A model generated the notes under the pieces. That model did no database searches. It had not been told where the DNA came from and saw only the letters and a list, made by a program, of their open reading frames with translations. Positions 1 to 11,151 of a stretch of 64,000 nt of DNA are shown piece after piece; position 1 is the stretch's first letter, and each line of letters begins with the position of its first letter. Source of the stretch: Coniochaeta sp. PMI_546 (taxonomy: Eukaryota; Ascomycota; Sordariomycetes; Coniochaetales; Coniochaetaceae); assembly GCA_021432605.1 (NCBI GenBank), contig MU271149.1, positions 62,001-126,000 of the forward strand. The letters run 5' to 3'. The translations under genes and the position numbers were made by a program.

Positions 1-860
1 CTATCGCCCTCTATGTTTTCTTGCCGTTCTAGTGTAGGAATCCGGAGTCTACTGCCTGATTTCGAAGCTCGGACAAGTTGCCAATGCCAACCAGAGCACC
101 AAATGTACAAGCCAACCCGACCTGCCTAATACGGAATATCTCCTAAATGCCAGCCAATCGGCTGTCTAGATTAGCAAATCGGACACCCATCTCCTTCCTT
201 TCAGTTGGGTCGCCTTGGTGGGAAATATGAGGGATCGCCAGCCCCCAGAATGCACAGAACAGCGCCTCGTACCCTGTGTCGCGTTGGCGAAATGCATGAT
301 CCTGGGCGGACGTTTCATTTCTTATCTCTCTGTACTGCGCAAGGATTCCGCTGAGACGGCCGATTCGTCGCTTGACTGATCAACGCCCCGCCCATTTTGT
401 CCCCGATACTGCATTGTATGCTCCCCGGCTTGACAGTTTGAGCAGGTGGCAAGACCAGCACTCGAAAGACATCGCTGAATCCGAGGCTCTGGGTGTTCTG
501 GTTTTGTGGTGAATTGTACATGGGGTCGCCCGCCATCGCATTAGACGGTACGCATCTGTACCAAGGTCCCAGAGTACCACGCTGCCACGGACATTGTTAC
601 CTTGTGGTGCACTCCATCTGCCATGCACCACTCGAGATATGCACGGGGCCGCCGTCCGTTGATTTATTATGAGTAGGGATCTGCGTTGTAACGAAGGAGC
701 TTAAATACTTCATGCTGTCCCATTCGCATGGCTATCCCGTTTCCTTTCCTCTTCCTTCTACTCCCCCATCACCTCTGGACATCTCTTGTCACACGCCCTA
801 ACTTGGCGTGGTGTTCTATTTCGGATCCCCATTGTGAGATATCAGGGCCAGCTCACCAAT
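1..860. other. Upstream region of the OPT transporter gene
   Basis: No supported gene. The short open frames here are unlike any family I know and have no consistent coding bias. A TTAAATA element near 700 and a CT-rich run near 740-775 look like the core promoter of the transporter gene that starts at 861. Confidence 0.6.
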
Positions 861-3244
861 ATGGCGGACTACAGTGAGAAGCACGAAGTCCACGCTACGG
901 CGGCGGGCAACGTGAAGTCCTTTGCCGACGGCACACCTCCATTCGAGAATACCAACAATATGAAAGACGAGGTCAAGATTGAGGTCGAGGAGGAAGAGGA
1001 GGAACTGGACCTGTATAAGCCTCTCGTCATGGATCCTGGCATTCCACACGAGCCCAATCCGTTGACCATCCGCGCTGTGGTCACGGGTTGCGTTCTCGGT
1101 GCTCTCGTGAATGCGTCCAACCTTTACCTTGGTGAGTCGGGACTTACGTCGCACCGTTTCAGGCGTTTTAACGTGGGCTCGGAGGCTAACCTTTTTCTGC
1201 AGGTCTCAAGACTGGCTTCACCTTCTCGGCTTCCATGTTCGGTGCCATCTTTGGCTACGGAATCGTTAAGCTGATGTCCAAGGCTGGCAAGATCCCCATC
1301 ATTGGCGGTGCTTTTGGTCCTCAGGAAAACTCCATCATCCAGGCCGCCGCCACTGGTGCTGGTGGTATTGCCGGCATCTTTGTTGCCGGTATTCCTGCCA
1401 TGTACCAGCTTGGTGTGATGGGCCCGGATCCTGACGTCCCCCGCAACCCGAAGGAGGACATCGGTGCTATCTTCACAATAACCATCGTCTGCTCTTTCCT
1501 CGGCCTGTTCTTCGTCACCCCGCTCCGGAAGTTCTTCATCATCCAGGTAGCTCGGGAGTTGAAGCTCATGTTTCCTACCCCGACCGCCACTGCTCTTACT
1601 ATCAAGGCAATGCACGCCGGTGCCGCGGGAGGCATCGAGGCAATGAAGAGGCTCAAGGGTCTCGGTATTGCTTTCGGCGGCGCCTTCATTCACCGAGTCG
1701 TATCATACTATGCGGTCGGCATCCTGTACGATTGGCATGTCTTTACTTGGATCCATATCTGGAGTGGCTACACGAGCTGGGCCCTCAACATTGAATCGTG
1801 GGGTTGGTACTTTGAATGGACACCGGCCTTCATTGGCTCTGGTATCCTCATCGGCCTAAATCCCGCCATCTCCATGTTCGTTGGTTCATTGCTTGCCTGG
1901 GGCCTCATTGGTCCTTTACTCGTTCACTACGGGGAGTGCATCGGTATTCAGGCAGCCCCTGAAGACCCAAAGTGGGACTCCTACTACTCCTTCACCTCTC
2001 TTGCCAAGCTCGGCAAGCGTACACCGTCTCCTCGATACTGGCTACTCTGGCCCGGTGTTATGGTCATGGTCTGTTGTTCCATGGCCGAGCTCATAATCCA
2101 GTACAAGGTCATCGGCATTGGTTTCAAGGCCCTCTTCTTTCAGGCGTGCCAAGGCATCAACAACATGTTGGTCAAACGCGGCAAGACGAATTCCTTCTTC
2201 GCCAAGTACGGTGCTCCTCGTGCGCGGGACAAGGACCTCGTAGAAGACTCCGCTCGCAAAGAGGACCAGGTAAAGAACTGGTGGTGGACCCTCGGTCTTC
2301 TGGTCACCGTCGTCATGGGTATGATCATCTTCCAGTTCCAATGGGAGATGCACCCCGGCCTCACCGTCCTGGCCTGTGTTCTGGCCTTCCTCTTCGCCTT
2401 TTTGGCCATCCAGATTGGTGCCGTGACCGACAACACGCCGCTCACCGCCGCCTCCAAGGCCTCTCAGTTAGTCTTCGGTGCCGCCACGTCTGGCGCCCAC
2501 TATCAAGTTCGTCACGCCCAGAAGCTCAACTTGGTTGCCGGTGGTCTAGCCTCTGGTGGTGCTGATGTTGCCACTTCTCTTACTGGTGACTTCCGTACCG
2601 GTTTCCTCCTGGGCACTCCTCCAGCGAAGCAGTGGGCCGCCCAGGCTCTCGGAACTTTTGTGTCTATCTGGCTCGCCCCCGGTCTGTTCGTGCTCTTCAC
2701 CAGCGCCTACCCCTGCATCTACGACTCCAGTTATGAGAAGTGTGCCTTCGCCATCCCCTCTGTTTCTGCTTGGGCAGCCGTGGCCCAGGCCGTCACAGAC
2801 CCCACCGTCAAGATCCCGCTAAGCTCCGGTATTTTTGCCATCGTCATGGGAATTGTATCCGTCATTCAAGTCATCGTTCGTCACTACTACTTGGTTGGGC
2901 CCCGAGAGAAGTACCGTGAATGGCTCCCCAACTGGGGCGCCATTGCCCTGTCTTGGGTCATTCCCGCTCCCGTGTTCGCCAATGCCGCTCTCCTCGGTGC
3001 CATCATTGCGGCCTTCTGGCGCAAGTATAGCATGCGCACCTGGGATGTCTACGGCTACGCCGTCGCCGCTGGTAAGTACTTTGTTCTTTTGACCACCTGC
3101 ACAAGAGGCTCTTGCTGATGTGTACACCTAGGTCTTATTGCTGGCGAAGGTCTCGGCGGTGTCGTTGGTGCCATACTTACCCTGGCCGGTGTAGACGGCA
3201 CTGTGTATGGGACACAAGTTGCCTGCCCATTGGACTCGTGCTAA
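861..3244 (+). CDS. Oligopeptide transporter, OPT family (YSL-like clade)
   Basis: Predicted plasma- or vacuolar-membrane transporter of the OPT superfamily, whose members move small peptides or metal-chelate complexes by proton symport. Three exons: 861-1131, 1203-3071 and 3132-3244, giving 750 aa. The first 45 residues are hydrophilic with a run of Glu (about residues 36-41), then the OPT fold begins at the [16 protein letters not shown] segment. About 14 hydrophobic spans follow, with the typical [19 protein letters not shown] region after the first intron and a GGxFGPQENS loop. Length and layout fit the fungal YSL-like clade (yeast YGL114W type) better than the longer-looped PTR2/ISP4 peptide clade. 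Both introns have GTGAGT or GTAAGT donors and in-phase joins. The start at 861 follows a purine-rich context; the ATG upstream at 786 would add a leader unlike the family. The substrate is unknown. Confidence 0.93.
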
Positions 3245-3792
3245 GGCCTGTAGGGAATGGGCCACTCGTCTAGGCATTGTATAGGATGATGGGCTTGTAG
3301 CCTCATGTGATGATACCTCGGATGATTTAATACTCTCCATAATGAACACAGTTATGATGAAACATCATTCCCATTCGTGGAATCAACTGTGATGTCTTTT
3401 TGGTCAAAACCAAGCCCACAGCTGCTATCCTCACGACACTACACGCTATACTTTGCTGAAGCACTTGGATATGTAAAAGCCTATCAACCTCCGGTATCTA
3501 GAGTACAATCAAGTCTGATCCTCCGAAAATTGAATCTAAGCCGGTAGTCTTGTGCCCCGGTGTCAGAAGGTCCACCATCTCAACCTGTCATACGATGTTC
3601 CCTGTTGACCATGCCATTCTAACCGGTCGCAGCATGGTAGTTTATTATTACGCACAAAGTGCTATGATATGCGTTAAGGGAGGCACAAAGATAGATAGGA
3701 TGCATTATTGACCGCCTATTTGTTAGCATTAAAGTGGTTGATGCTGATCTGTATTCATTGCGGACTTCCGGCAGTAGCTATCAAACTTTAGG
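3245..3792. other. Intergenic region between convergent genes
   Basis: Lies between the 3' ends of the OPT gene (+) and the sugar transporter gene (-). It should hold both 3' UTRs and polyadenylation signals. I see no coding potential and no repeat. Confidence 0.6.
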
Positions 3793-5981
3793 TTAGACCT
3801 GTCGCTCCAGTCGGGTCTCAGTAACCTCGACTTCGCTCTTCTGGTGAGGGACATCCTCTGCGTCACCCGAAACAGATTTCGGTGTGTCGGTGACGCCAAA
3901 GAGCTCGTCCATATGCTCGAGTGAGACACCTGTGATGTGCGAGCTCACATGTAAGTTTGCTGTTGTGAAGTTGGTAAGGGTGCGGGGAGACTTACCCTTG
4001 GTCTCCGGGACGAAGAACCAGACAAAGAAGAACATGGAAAAGCAGAAGCTACCGAAGATAAGGTATGTGCTTGGACGGGGTCAGTAAATGGCGTCCAGGG
4101 TTTGTTTTTGGTCTTGCGATTCCTCCTTACCCATAGCCGTTGCTGCCCACTGTCGCGAGCATGGTTGGCACAGATTTGGCAACAACAAAGTTGAACAACC
4201 ACTGTGTTGCAGCCGCGAGAGCGACGTTGAGAGATCTGAGACGGGCGGTTGGAATCTCACTGGCGTAGATCCAGCAACATGGTCCCTATTGCAAAACAGT
4301 CAGCAATTGTAACACCGCCGTATGCGCAGCACCACTGAGCGTCTTACCCATCCGAACTGGAAGAATCTGTTCATCGTCAGTGTCGTTCTCTGGGAGACCG
4401 GTAGCTCTGCAAGGGGATCCCACTTACGCAGCAAAGAGGAAGATGCAGACAAGAGCGACATAGCCGGCCGGGGGCACGCTCTGTCCCGGAAGGGGAGGCG
4501 ATATGCGAACATATAAACCGATGTAAAACATGGCAACGCCTTGCGCAATCGAGGTCCACAATAGAGACCGGCGGCGACCCAAGGAGTCAGCCATGAAGAG
4601 CAGGAAGCAAATGCATGAGGTGACCTTGACGATGCCGTAGATACCGGTGCTGAACAGCGAAGTTGATGTGCCCGTGATGCCAAGATTCTGGAAGATCGTC
4701 GGCGCATACTTGTTCTCCTGTCAGCCAGGGTGACCACATTCAATGTACTCATTAGTCAAGGAGGGCAAGATCTCTCTTACAGTGTTGATAGCGTTCGTTC
4801 CTACATTGTCAGTGTCAGCTCCTGGCCACTCCATAATGACGCATATTGAGAAGACTTACCAGTCATTTGTTGGCATATCATTAGGAAAACTGGCCAATCA
4901 TTAGCACAATAGAACCGACAGAACCTGAAAGTGCACACTGGGACCCTTACTGCTGATGAGCGCGCGTTTGCGATTGCCAGGGATAGTCCACATTTCCTTC
5001 TGCAGGTTCCACATTGTGGCATCGCCAATGAGCCGGCGCTCGTACTCGAGCTGGTCGACGATCTCTTGAAACTCCTCCTCAATATACGGATGCTCCGGAG
5101 GCAGATTGCGGGTCAGAGACAGAATTCGCTTCGTATCTTCCCATCGGTCCTGTGTAGCTAGCCAGCGCGGCGACTCGTTGCAGAGCAACATGCAGAAGCC
5201 CAGGAGCAGGGCAGGGAGCGCCTGGATCGCAAGAGGAAAGATGTACTGAACCTTTCCAGTCATATGGATGCTGACTGAGTAGTTGATCCAGAATGCAATC
5301 ATGCCACCAGTAACTATGAACAGCTGGTACAGCCCTGTAAGTAGGCCACGGATGGCTCGAGGAGCATTCTCGGACACATATATTGGGTTGATGGTACTGG
5401 CAGCGCCGACGCCTACACCCGAGATGAAGCGACCGGCATAGATAGGGCCTAGGTTACCGGAAGCGGCGCTCTGCATGATGATACCGATGGTAATAACCAA
5501 GGAGATACCCACCAAGCACCATTTACGGCCAAAACGGTTCGTCAGAGGCCACGCAAGGAGACAACCAAGGAAGCAACCGGCTTGAAGCGTAGACACAATA
5601 TTGGAGGCTAGGTTGGCCGCGGCCACTTTATCACCAGTAAGTCCGTAGTCACTGCATTCTCAAGTTAGTGACACTCCCGTCGGCCGCAGCGAATGATGTC
5701 CGCATACTGAACAAAAGGTGGCAGTACGATGACACCGCCAATGACGGACGAGTCCCAGCCAAATGACATGGCACCGAAGCAGGCCTAAACACATGGAACA
5801 CATTAGCTATCTCGTGTATACAGGCCGAGAGCCATATTTTCTGGTGCATTCGCCGCTGTGAAGAGGTGAAGCTCACTGAGCAAGCCAGAAGAAGCACACG
5901 CCATCCGTAGATCTCAGGAGGATCGTTTATCATAGCATCGTTCTTGACGATCTTCCGCAAGAGTTTAGTCTTCAGCGACAT
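3793..5981 (-). CDS. MFS sugar transporter (quinate/hexose permease type)
   Basis: Twelve-span major facilitator superfamily sugar porter, 535 aa, expected to import a sugar or a quinate-like acid across the plasma membrane. Ten exons on the minus strand: 5981-5877, 5784-5708, 5651-4951, 4889-4860, 4800-4781, 4717-4428, 4366-4348, 4285-4131, 4069-3996 and 3929-3793. Every join keeps frame and the total is exactly 536 codons. Seen in the product: the [10 protein letters not shown] start typical of the quinate-permease group, NRFGRKW after span 2, [13 protein letters not shown] in span 4, NESPRWL at the end of span 6, QQMTGTN in span 7 and [17 protein letters not shown] at the C-terminus. Length matches fungal QutD/Qa-y proteins (about 535 aa), but the substrate cannot be read from sequence. 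Three internal exons are only 30, 20 and 19 nt, so naive gene finders may truncate it. It is divergent from the propeller gene at 7141. Confidence 0.92.
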
Positions 5982-7140
5982 CTTGACAATTTCGAATCTT
6001 GATGACAGCCGTAATGCGCACTGCGTCGGTGTAGGTGGTTGTCAAATTCACGAAGTTTAGTCAACGCAGGTCAAAACCGTTCGGCATCCAAGCCCTGGAG
6101 TAAAGACAGGAAGCTTCAGAGACATCGGGTCGCGAAAGAAAGTCTAGCTCTTTGTATGCTCTCGTATGGTAACCCGCCCCGGGTATGTGGATGGGTGGCA
6201 TGTGTCTACCACAGTACACATTGCAAGGATGTACCAATTGATTTGGGCTCCACCACACTGTCCATGTCGAAGCGCGGACCGTTTACCACTGTTGCCTCTC
6301 CGAGAACGAGCCATGGAGGTTTGCTGGGTTGGCTCGAGATACCCTTGCCTCTTCCCCAACTTCGACCTGGCTGTCTCAATGAACATGGCAATTTTCCCAC
6401 CAACAAGCAGGTCTGCCTCGAGCATGCCAAGAGGGTTGACTGCCAAGACGGAGAGACATCCTGGCCATGGCAGCGTGCGTGACTTTGCAGATTGAGGATA
6501 AATGGCAATCACTGGCGGCATTCCGCACCAGTCGCCGAGGTGTGTCTTGGCGGATACTCCCTGAACGGTAAGGACCCTTTGGATGTACTGGACATCGTCT
6601 TGGCGGTTACATGGTACAGTGGTCAGCTCGAGGGGTAGAGACAGGGTGTGCTCCTTGTGCCACAGGCCCGAAAGTGTGAGTCGAGGTTCCAATGTGCTGC
6701 CGAATGTGAATATACGATCCAGAGCCAGTCATTATGGCCGTCCATGTGTCGGAAGAGACTCTGACAGATATGGTGATGGTGATGTCGATGATAATGGTGG
6801 AGGTTCTGATGCCCTGGATCATGCCGCGGCTCAGTCCAGGTTCTCCAAATCATCGTCGAAAGTTGGCTGCAACGTTAGTTTAGGCTAATGCGGGGACGTT
6901 AGCGAAAAGGCCCAGACGCGGCCAGATTGCCAGCAGCGTCAGCAACGGTCGACGGGGGGAGGGGGGGAACGCTGGACCCCACATTATTCCACCCATTGGG
7001 GACGGGAGTCTCCTTGCTCAACAACAACAACGTGCACCATCTGCTTTTCACGAGCTCTTCTCGCCAACCAAATCGCGAAACCCTGGCCAGACCAGACAAC
7101 CGCGAACGATGAGGCTGAAAGTGGGAGCGACACCGGTACG
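5982..7140. promoter_or_regulatory. Shared upstream region of sugar transporter and BNR_4 gene
   Basis: About 1.16 kb between two divergent genes, so it must carry both promoters unless the transcripts are controlled separately. CreA-type SYGGRG hexamers occur at 6095-6100 (CTGGAG) and on the minus strand at 6177-6182 (CCCCGG read forward). Such hexamers are short and frequent, so this is weak support for carbon repression. A poly-G tract lies near 6953-6967. Open frames in this stretch look non-coding. Confidence 0.4.
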
Positions 7141-7204
7141 ATGCTTGCTGAACCCACTGTCACCGTCCTGGGACCAGACCCTGCCCATCGGAAATGCGTC
7201 CTGA
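7109..7204 (+). other. Upstream ORF overlapping the BNR_4 start
   Basis: An ATG at 7109 opens a 31-codon frame that ends at TGA 7202-7204, past the main ATG at 7141 and in a different frame. If the transcript starts upstream of 7109, ribosomes starting here would skip the main start, which could dampen translation. Whether the mRNA includes it is unknown. Confidence 0.35.
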
Positions 7205-8564
7205 ACGGCAATGCCTTTCAGCAAGACGCCATCACTTCTCTCAACGGGTGGCAGTATGCTGCTTTCTACAGCCCTGCCTCGCCGGATCAGCCAGAACCGC
7301 TGTATGTTCACGTCGCTAGGAAAAAGCTTCCCTCGTCCGACTGGCAGGTCCTGGTTTTGCATGATTATCCGCAGACTATCGACGATGGCCACAACACCGT
7401 CCAGATCGGAGTATGCTCTGGAGACGGCACCATTCACCTCTCGTACGACCATCATTGTGATATGTAAGTATCATTTCTGTGGTGGGGATGAAGCAGAGGA
7501 AAAGCTCTCCGGTTGCAGTGCTGAGGTCAGCTCTTGTCTGAAACAAGATTTCCTTTCCTAGTCTTCGGTACCGATATTCTGTCCGGAGGTTAGCCAAGTA
7601 CCCCGAGCAATTTGAGTGGAGGGCCGACTTGTTCAGCCCTACACTGGACTACCTACCAGGTCTGCCGAGCACACACAAACATTTTGGCTACGTTACGTAT
7701 CCACGGTTCGGGCCCATTGGAAAAGACATGTTTTGTTCATTCCGTGACGGGAAAGCGGGTCTAGGCGACGACCATCTTTATGTCTACAAGTCTGATGCCG
7801 GCCGCTTCTACTACTTGGGTATCCTCCTGACGGGTGTGCAGAGCAACCCTTACGTGCATGGCATGGACTACCGCAATGGACGTTTCCACGTCACTTGGGT
7901 GTACCGCGGCTTCGTCCACTACGAAGGCTGGGATGATCCGGCCGACGTGAAGCACAAGCAACAAGCTGGCCCAAACGGGGCAGAGAACAATCACAACATT
8001 TGTTACGCATACAGCGACGATTGTGGCAGTACATGGAGAAACAGCAAGGGTGATTTCGTTGCGTCGTTGACGGATGGTAGCACAATCAGAAACGATTCGC
8101 CGGGCATCGTCGTCTTCGACATAGCCAAGGGACACGGACTAACAAACCAGGAGTCTCAGGCTATCGACCAGCACGGCGGGGTACACATACTCAACCGAGA
8201 TACTACGGACGGCAAGTTATTCTGGAAGCATTATTACCGATCTCCAGCAGATGGCGTATGGTCCCAGCGAGCTATCGGTCTTGTCCCCGGGGACAAGCGT
8301 GGGAGGTTGGCCGTCAGTGGAGAAGGGGATCTATACATCATACTACCAGATGCGACGACATCCACGATGCGGGTTGTGAAGGCTTCCAGGCAGAGTGATT
8401 ACTCAACATATGAGGGGGTCTGGATGGGTCATGGCTTGTCAGGAGAGCCCTTGGTCGATATACCCAGGTTGGAGCATGATAACATCTTATCCATCCTGGT
8501 GAGGGCAGACGTGGAGGCTGACCTCCAGAGAAAGGACGTAGTGGTGCTTGACTTCGTTCTCTAA
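7141..8564 (+). CDS. BNR_4 beta-propeller protein, possible rhamnose/uronide-acting enzyme
   Basis: Two exons, 7141-7463 and 7562-8564, encode 441 aa. The spliced product reads as a seven-bladed propeller of the BNR_4 type. The marks are a DGHNTVQIGVCSGDG strand turn, HLSYDHHCDILRYRYS across the intron, then repeated blades such as HGMDYRNGRFHVTW and the QHGGVHILNRD region. In this fold class the conserved His residues in the DGHN and SYDHH motifs (about residues 84, 104 and 105) line the central pocket. BNR_4-like proteins include enzymes that cut rhamnose-glucuronate or ulvan-like linkages (families GH145, PL42, PL24), so an exo-acting polysaccharide role is an inference. No signal peptide is visible from this ATG, so it may be cytosolic, or the true first exon lies upstream. 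The 5' context of ATG 7141 is poor and an overlapping upstream ORF exists. It is divergent from a sugar transporter, which fits a catabolic pair. Confidence 0.8.
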
Positions 8565-8639
8565 TCCTGACAGCAGGGATGTATGTAACAAGTCTACCCA
8601 GCGTATCTTGTTCCCGAAGCCTTGTATCACCGAGGCTCC

Positions 8640-11151
8640 TTACGCACTAATGCCGTCCTTCTTCTCTGCAATTACACCGACTTCACCGCGATCTGAGTCT
8701 CCTGCAACCAAGCCTTCCTTGACCAATTCTTGTTTCTGCTCTTCGGTCAGATGATGGTGAGCCACACCTTCTACCTCGTCGAGTGTGGTCTTCGGTCCAG
8801 TAAACCATTTTCTGGCATCGACGAAGTAGTAAACAGTGGCACCGCCCCAGACAGCCATGTTTACAACTACGGTGTAGTTCATTGTGTCCGGGGATGGATC
8901 TGGCCCCAGCGTTGGAAACATGGCCAAGAGGATACCGAAGACCAGGAAGATGATGGCTGCCCAGGCGAGTGGGATCGAGAATCTGCCGGTGTAGAATGGA
9001 CCTGGCGTGAATTTCTTCTGACCCCAGACCACACGGGCGAAGATAGGGATGCCCCAAGCGAGGTTGTTTCCAGCTACGGCGAGAGAGAAAAGTGCAGAGG
9101 CAGCCGCTACAGCATATCCCTTGTCAGTCTTATTGCCTTGCGCTAGAGATTGGGAAACAATGCTTACCTGGTGCGATGAGACACAGCAAGCCGAGGATAA
9201 TCGCGACGAACACAGCTATGACCATGTTAATGCCAGTTCCACTCGCGGATTTCTTTCAGCGCCGCATTACTCACATCCCCAGATCGTTCTGAGTGGAATA
9301 TAGCCGAACGTCTTCGAAATAGGTCGGAAAACTATTTTTTTTTTGTGGTTAGTAAGGACTTTGTTGCGTTCTCTTTCCGCCATCAACAAAAATATACAAC
9401 TTACAGCTAGAGAAGGGTAACGCGCCATCACGCGAGAACGCCCACATCTGGCGACTGGAGGCCACGGTAATGCTCAAGCCCATGAAGAACTGCACGACTT
9501 TACATTGAGGACAACATCAGCGAATTGTCCCGAAGCCGGACCACCCAGAGTCCCAATTTGGAGTCAACTTACTGAACAGGAAGGACATAAAACCCAATGT
9601 TCCCCTGAGCTAATATCAGTCATGCCCATACTCGACGGGGTGGAAGGGGCCTACTCACTGCTTTCCAAGGGCATCATAGTATATCTGCGCCATGGGCTGG
9701 CCAAAGGAGCTGCCGAGGACAGATTCGACGTCGGACATGCACGCGGCAAGGACTATGACGATCACGAATCCCAAACCCCAGCAGCAGCCGATCGAGAAGA
9801 GGATTCCCATAGGCTGCGACGGTCCGTTAGCAAACCACCACCTCTCTTGATGTCGCGGCTAGCCACGAAGGACACGATGGCGTCTGCTTACTACTGCTTT
9901 TGCGCTGTTGGCCGCCTCCTCACTCACTACAAACGTTAGTCACCCACAAGCATAGAGCACAAGGCTAGCACGGTCCGGGGGTAGCCTGTGAACATACTGT
10001 GAACCTAAGAGGAGTCAGCATCTCTTGATAATTAGCACCGGATTCTTGGGGGCTTACACATGAGTCAAACGCTCCGATGGTCCAGATGGGAGAAAGCCAC
10101 TATGTTACGGTCAGTCAGCCAACCCCACTGTTAGTCTTGTTTGGTCCGCACTAACAGCTAGCATGAAGGTCCATCCGGTCGGCCATTCAGTCAGGTTCAT
10201 GATCTCGGCGAATATATAGTGGCCATCATTGCGGCTTGACGCTCGTCCGACCGGTAGCGCGATGATGGTACCCAGAATCAGAGCTAGGTTCTGGGAAGCG
10301 AAAGCTTTTGTTAGTCCATGCCTACAATTCGACGAAGAATTACGCACCATCAGCACAAACAGTGTCTGCAGCTTCCCCATCACTTTGGACAATACTGATG
10401 CCAGGACTCCGTGAGCTATGACACAGCACAGGAAGACAACATAGACAATGCCGCTCGATGGGCTCCACTCGCCGTCTCTCGCCACGACAATCACCGAGCA
10501 AAACATGAGAGCGAACCCTATGCCATCGTGTCAGTTCGACCTTGTCCGAAAGTGGTGCGTGAATGAGCTATGACGGACCGTAATCAATGCTACACAGGCC
10601 CCCGATAAGGCCGAGACTGTTGCTGTAGCCGACCAGGAAGCATAGGTAGTTGCGCGTCTTTGGGGAGGCGAAGTAATGCTGTACCAATTGTGTGAGTATG
10701 ATGCACGAGCGGTCGAGTTTGTTCCTGTTTGGCTTACAGTCCACCAGTATCTACACGTTGGCATCTAGGTCAGCTGCAATGCAACACAGCCGTCTGCTCG
10801 CCTTTTGCCTACTTACAAGCCACCAGATGTCGGCATCGACGACCCAAGGTCAGCCATAGCCAAGCCGACAATGAAGATGCAGCCACTGGCCAGGAACCAG
10901 GACCACACCATGCCGGCAGGCCCGCCCGGTAGAGAGAAGGCCAACGTAGATGCTATGCTCGGCAACAGCCCCATGATGGAGAAAGCAATTCCAAAGACCT
11001 CGAGTGCGGTGAAATTGCGCTTTAATTCCTGCTTGTATCCCATCTTTGCGAGAAGCTGAGCGTCGCCATCACTCGACAACACCACGCCATCGGTAGTGGT
11101 GGTGAGGTCCGGATGCTGGGCCGGGTCTTCGGGGGATGTGGACTTGCTCAT
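8640..11151 (-). CDS. APC-superfamily permease (amino acid/GABA/choline type)
   Basis: A 562-aa permease of the fungal GABA/choline/amino-acid group (UGA4/HNM1-like) with about 12 membrane spans. I assembled fourteen exons on the minus strand: 11151-10817, 10750-10738, 10678-10579, 10517-10348, 10290-10156, 10099-10058, 10004-9998, 9926-9892, 9813-9659, 9604-9573, 9497-9405, 9331-9275, 9215-9168 and 9106-8640. The sum is 563 codons with stop. Family marks: MGYKQELKRNFTALEVFGIAF, SSMPTSGGLYWWTHYFASPK, FDSCVHMSEEAANSAKAVP and ASSRQMWAFSRDGALP. Two exons are tiny: 13 nt (10750-10738) and 7 nt (10004-9998). The 7-nt one supplies the conserved VH before MSEEA, which makes it credible. An in-frame upstream ATG at 11247 would add 32 residues not typical of the family. 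Substrate unknown; it ends 75 bp from the propeller gene stop, tail-to-tail. Confidence 0.9.
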
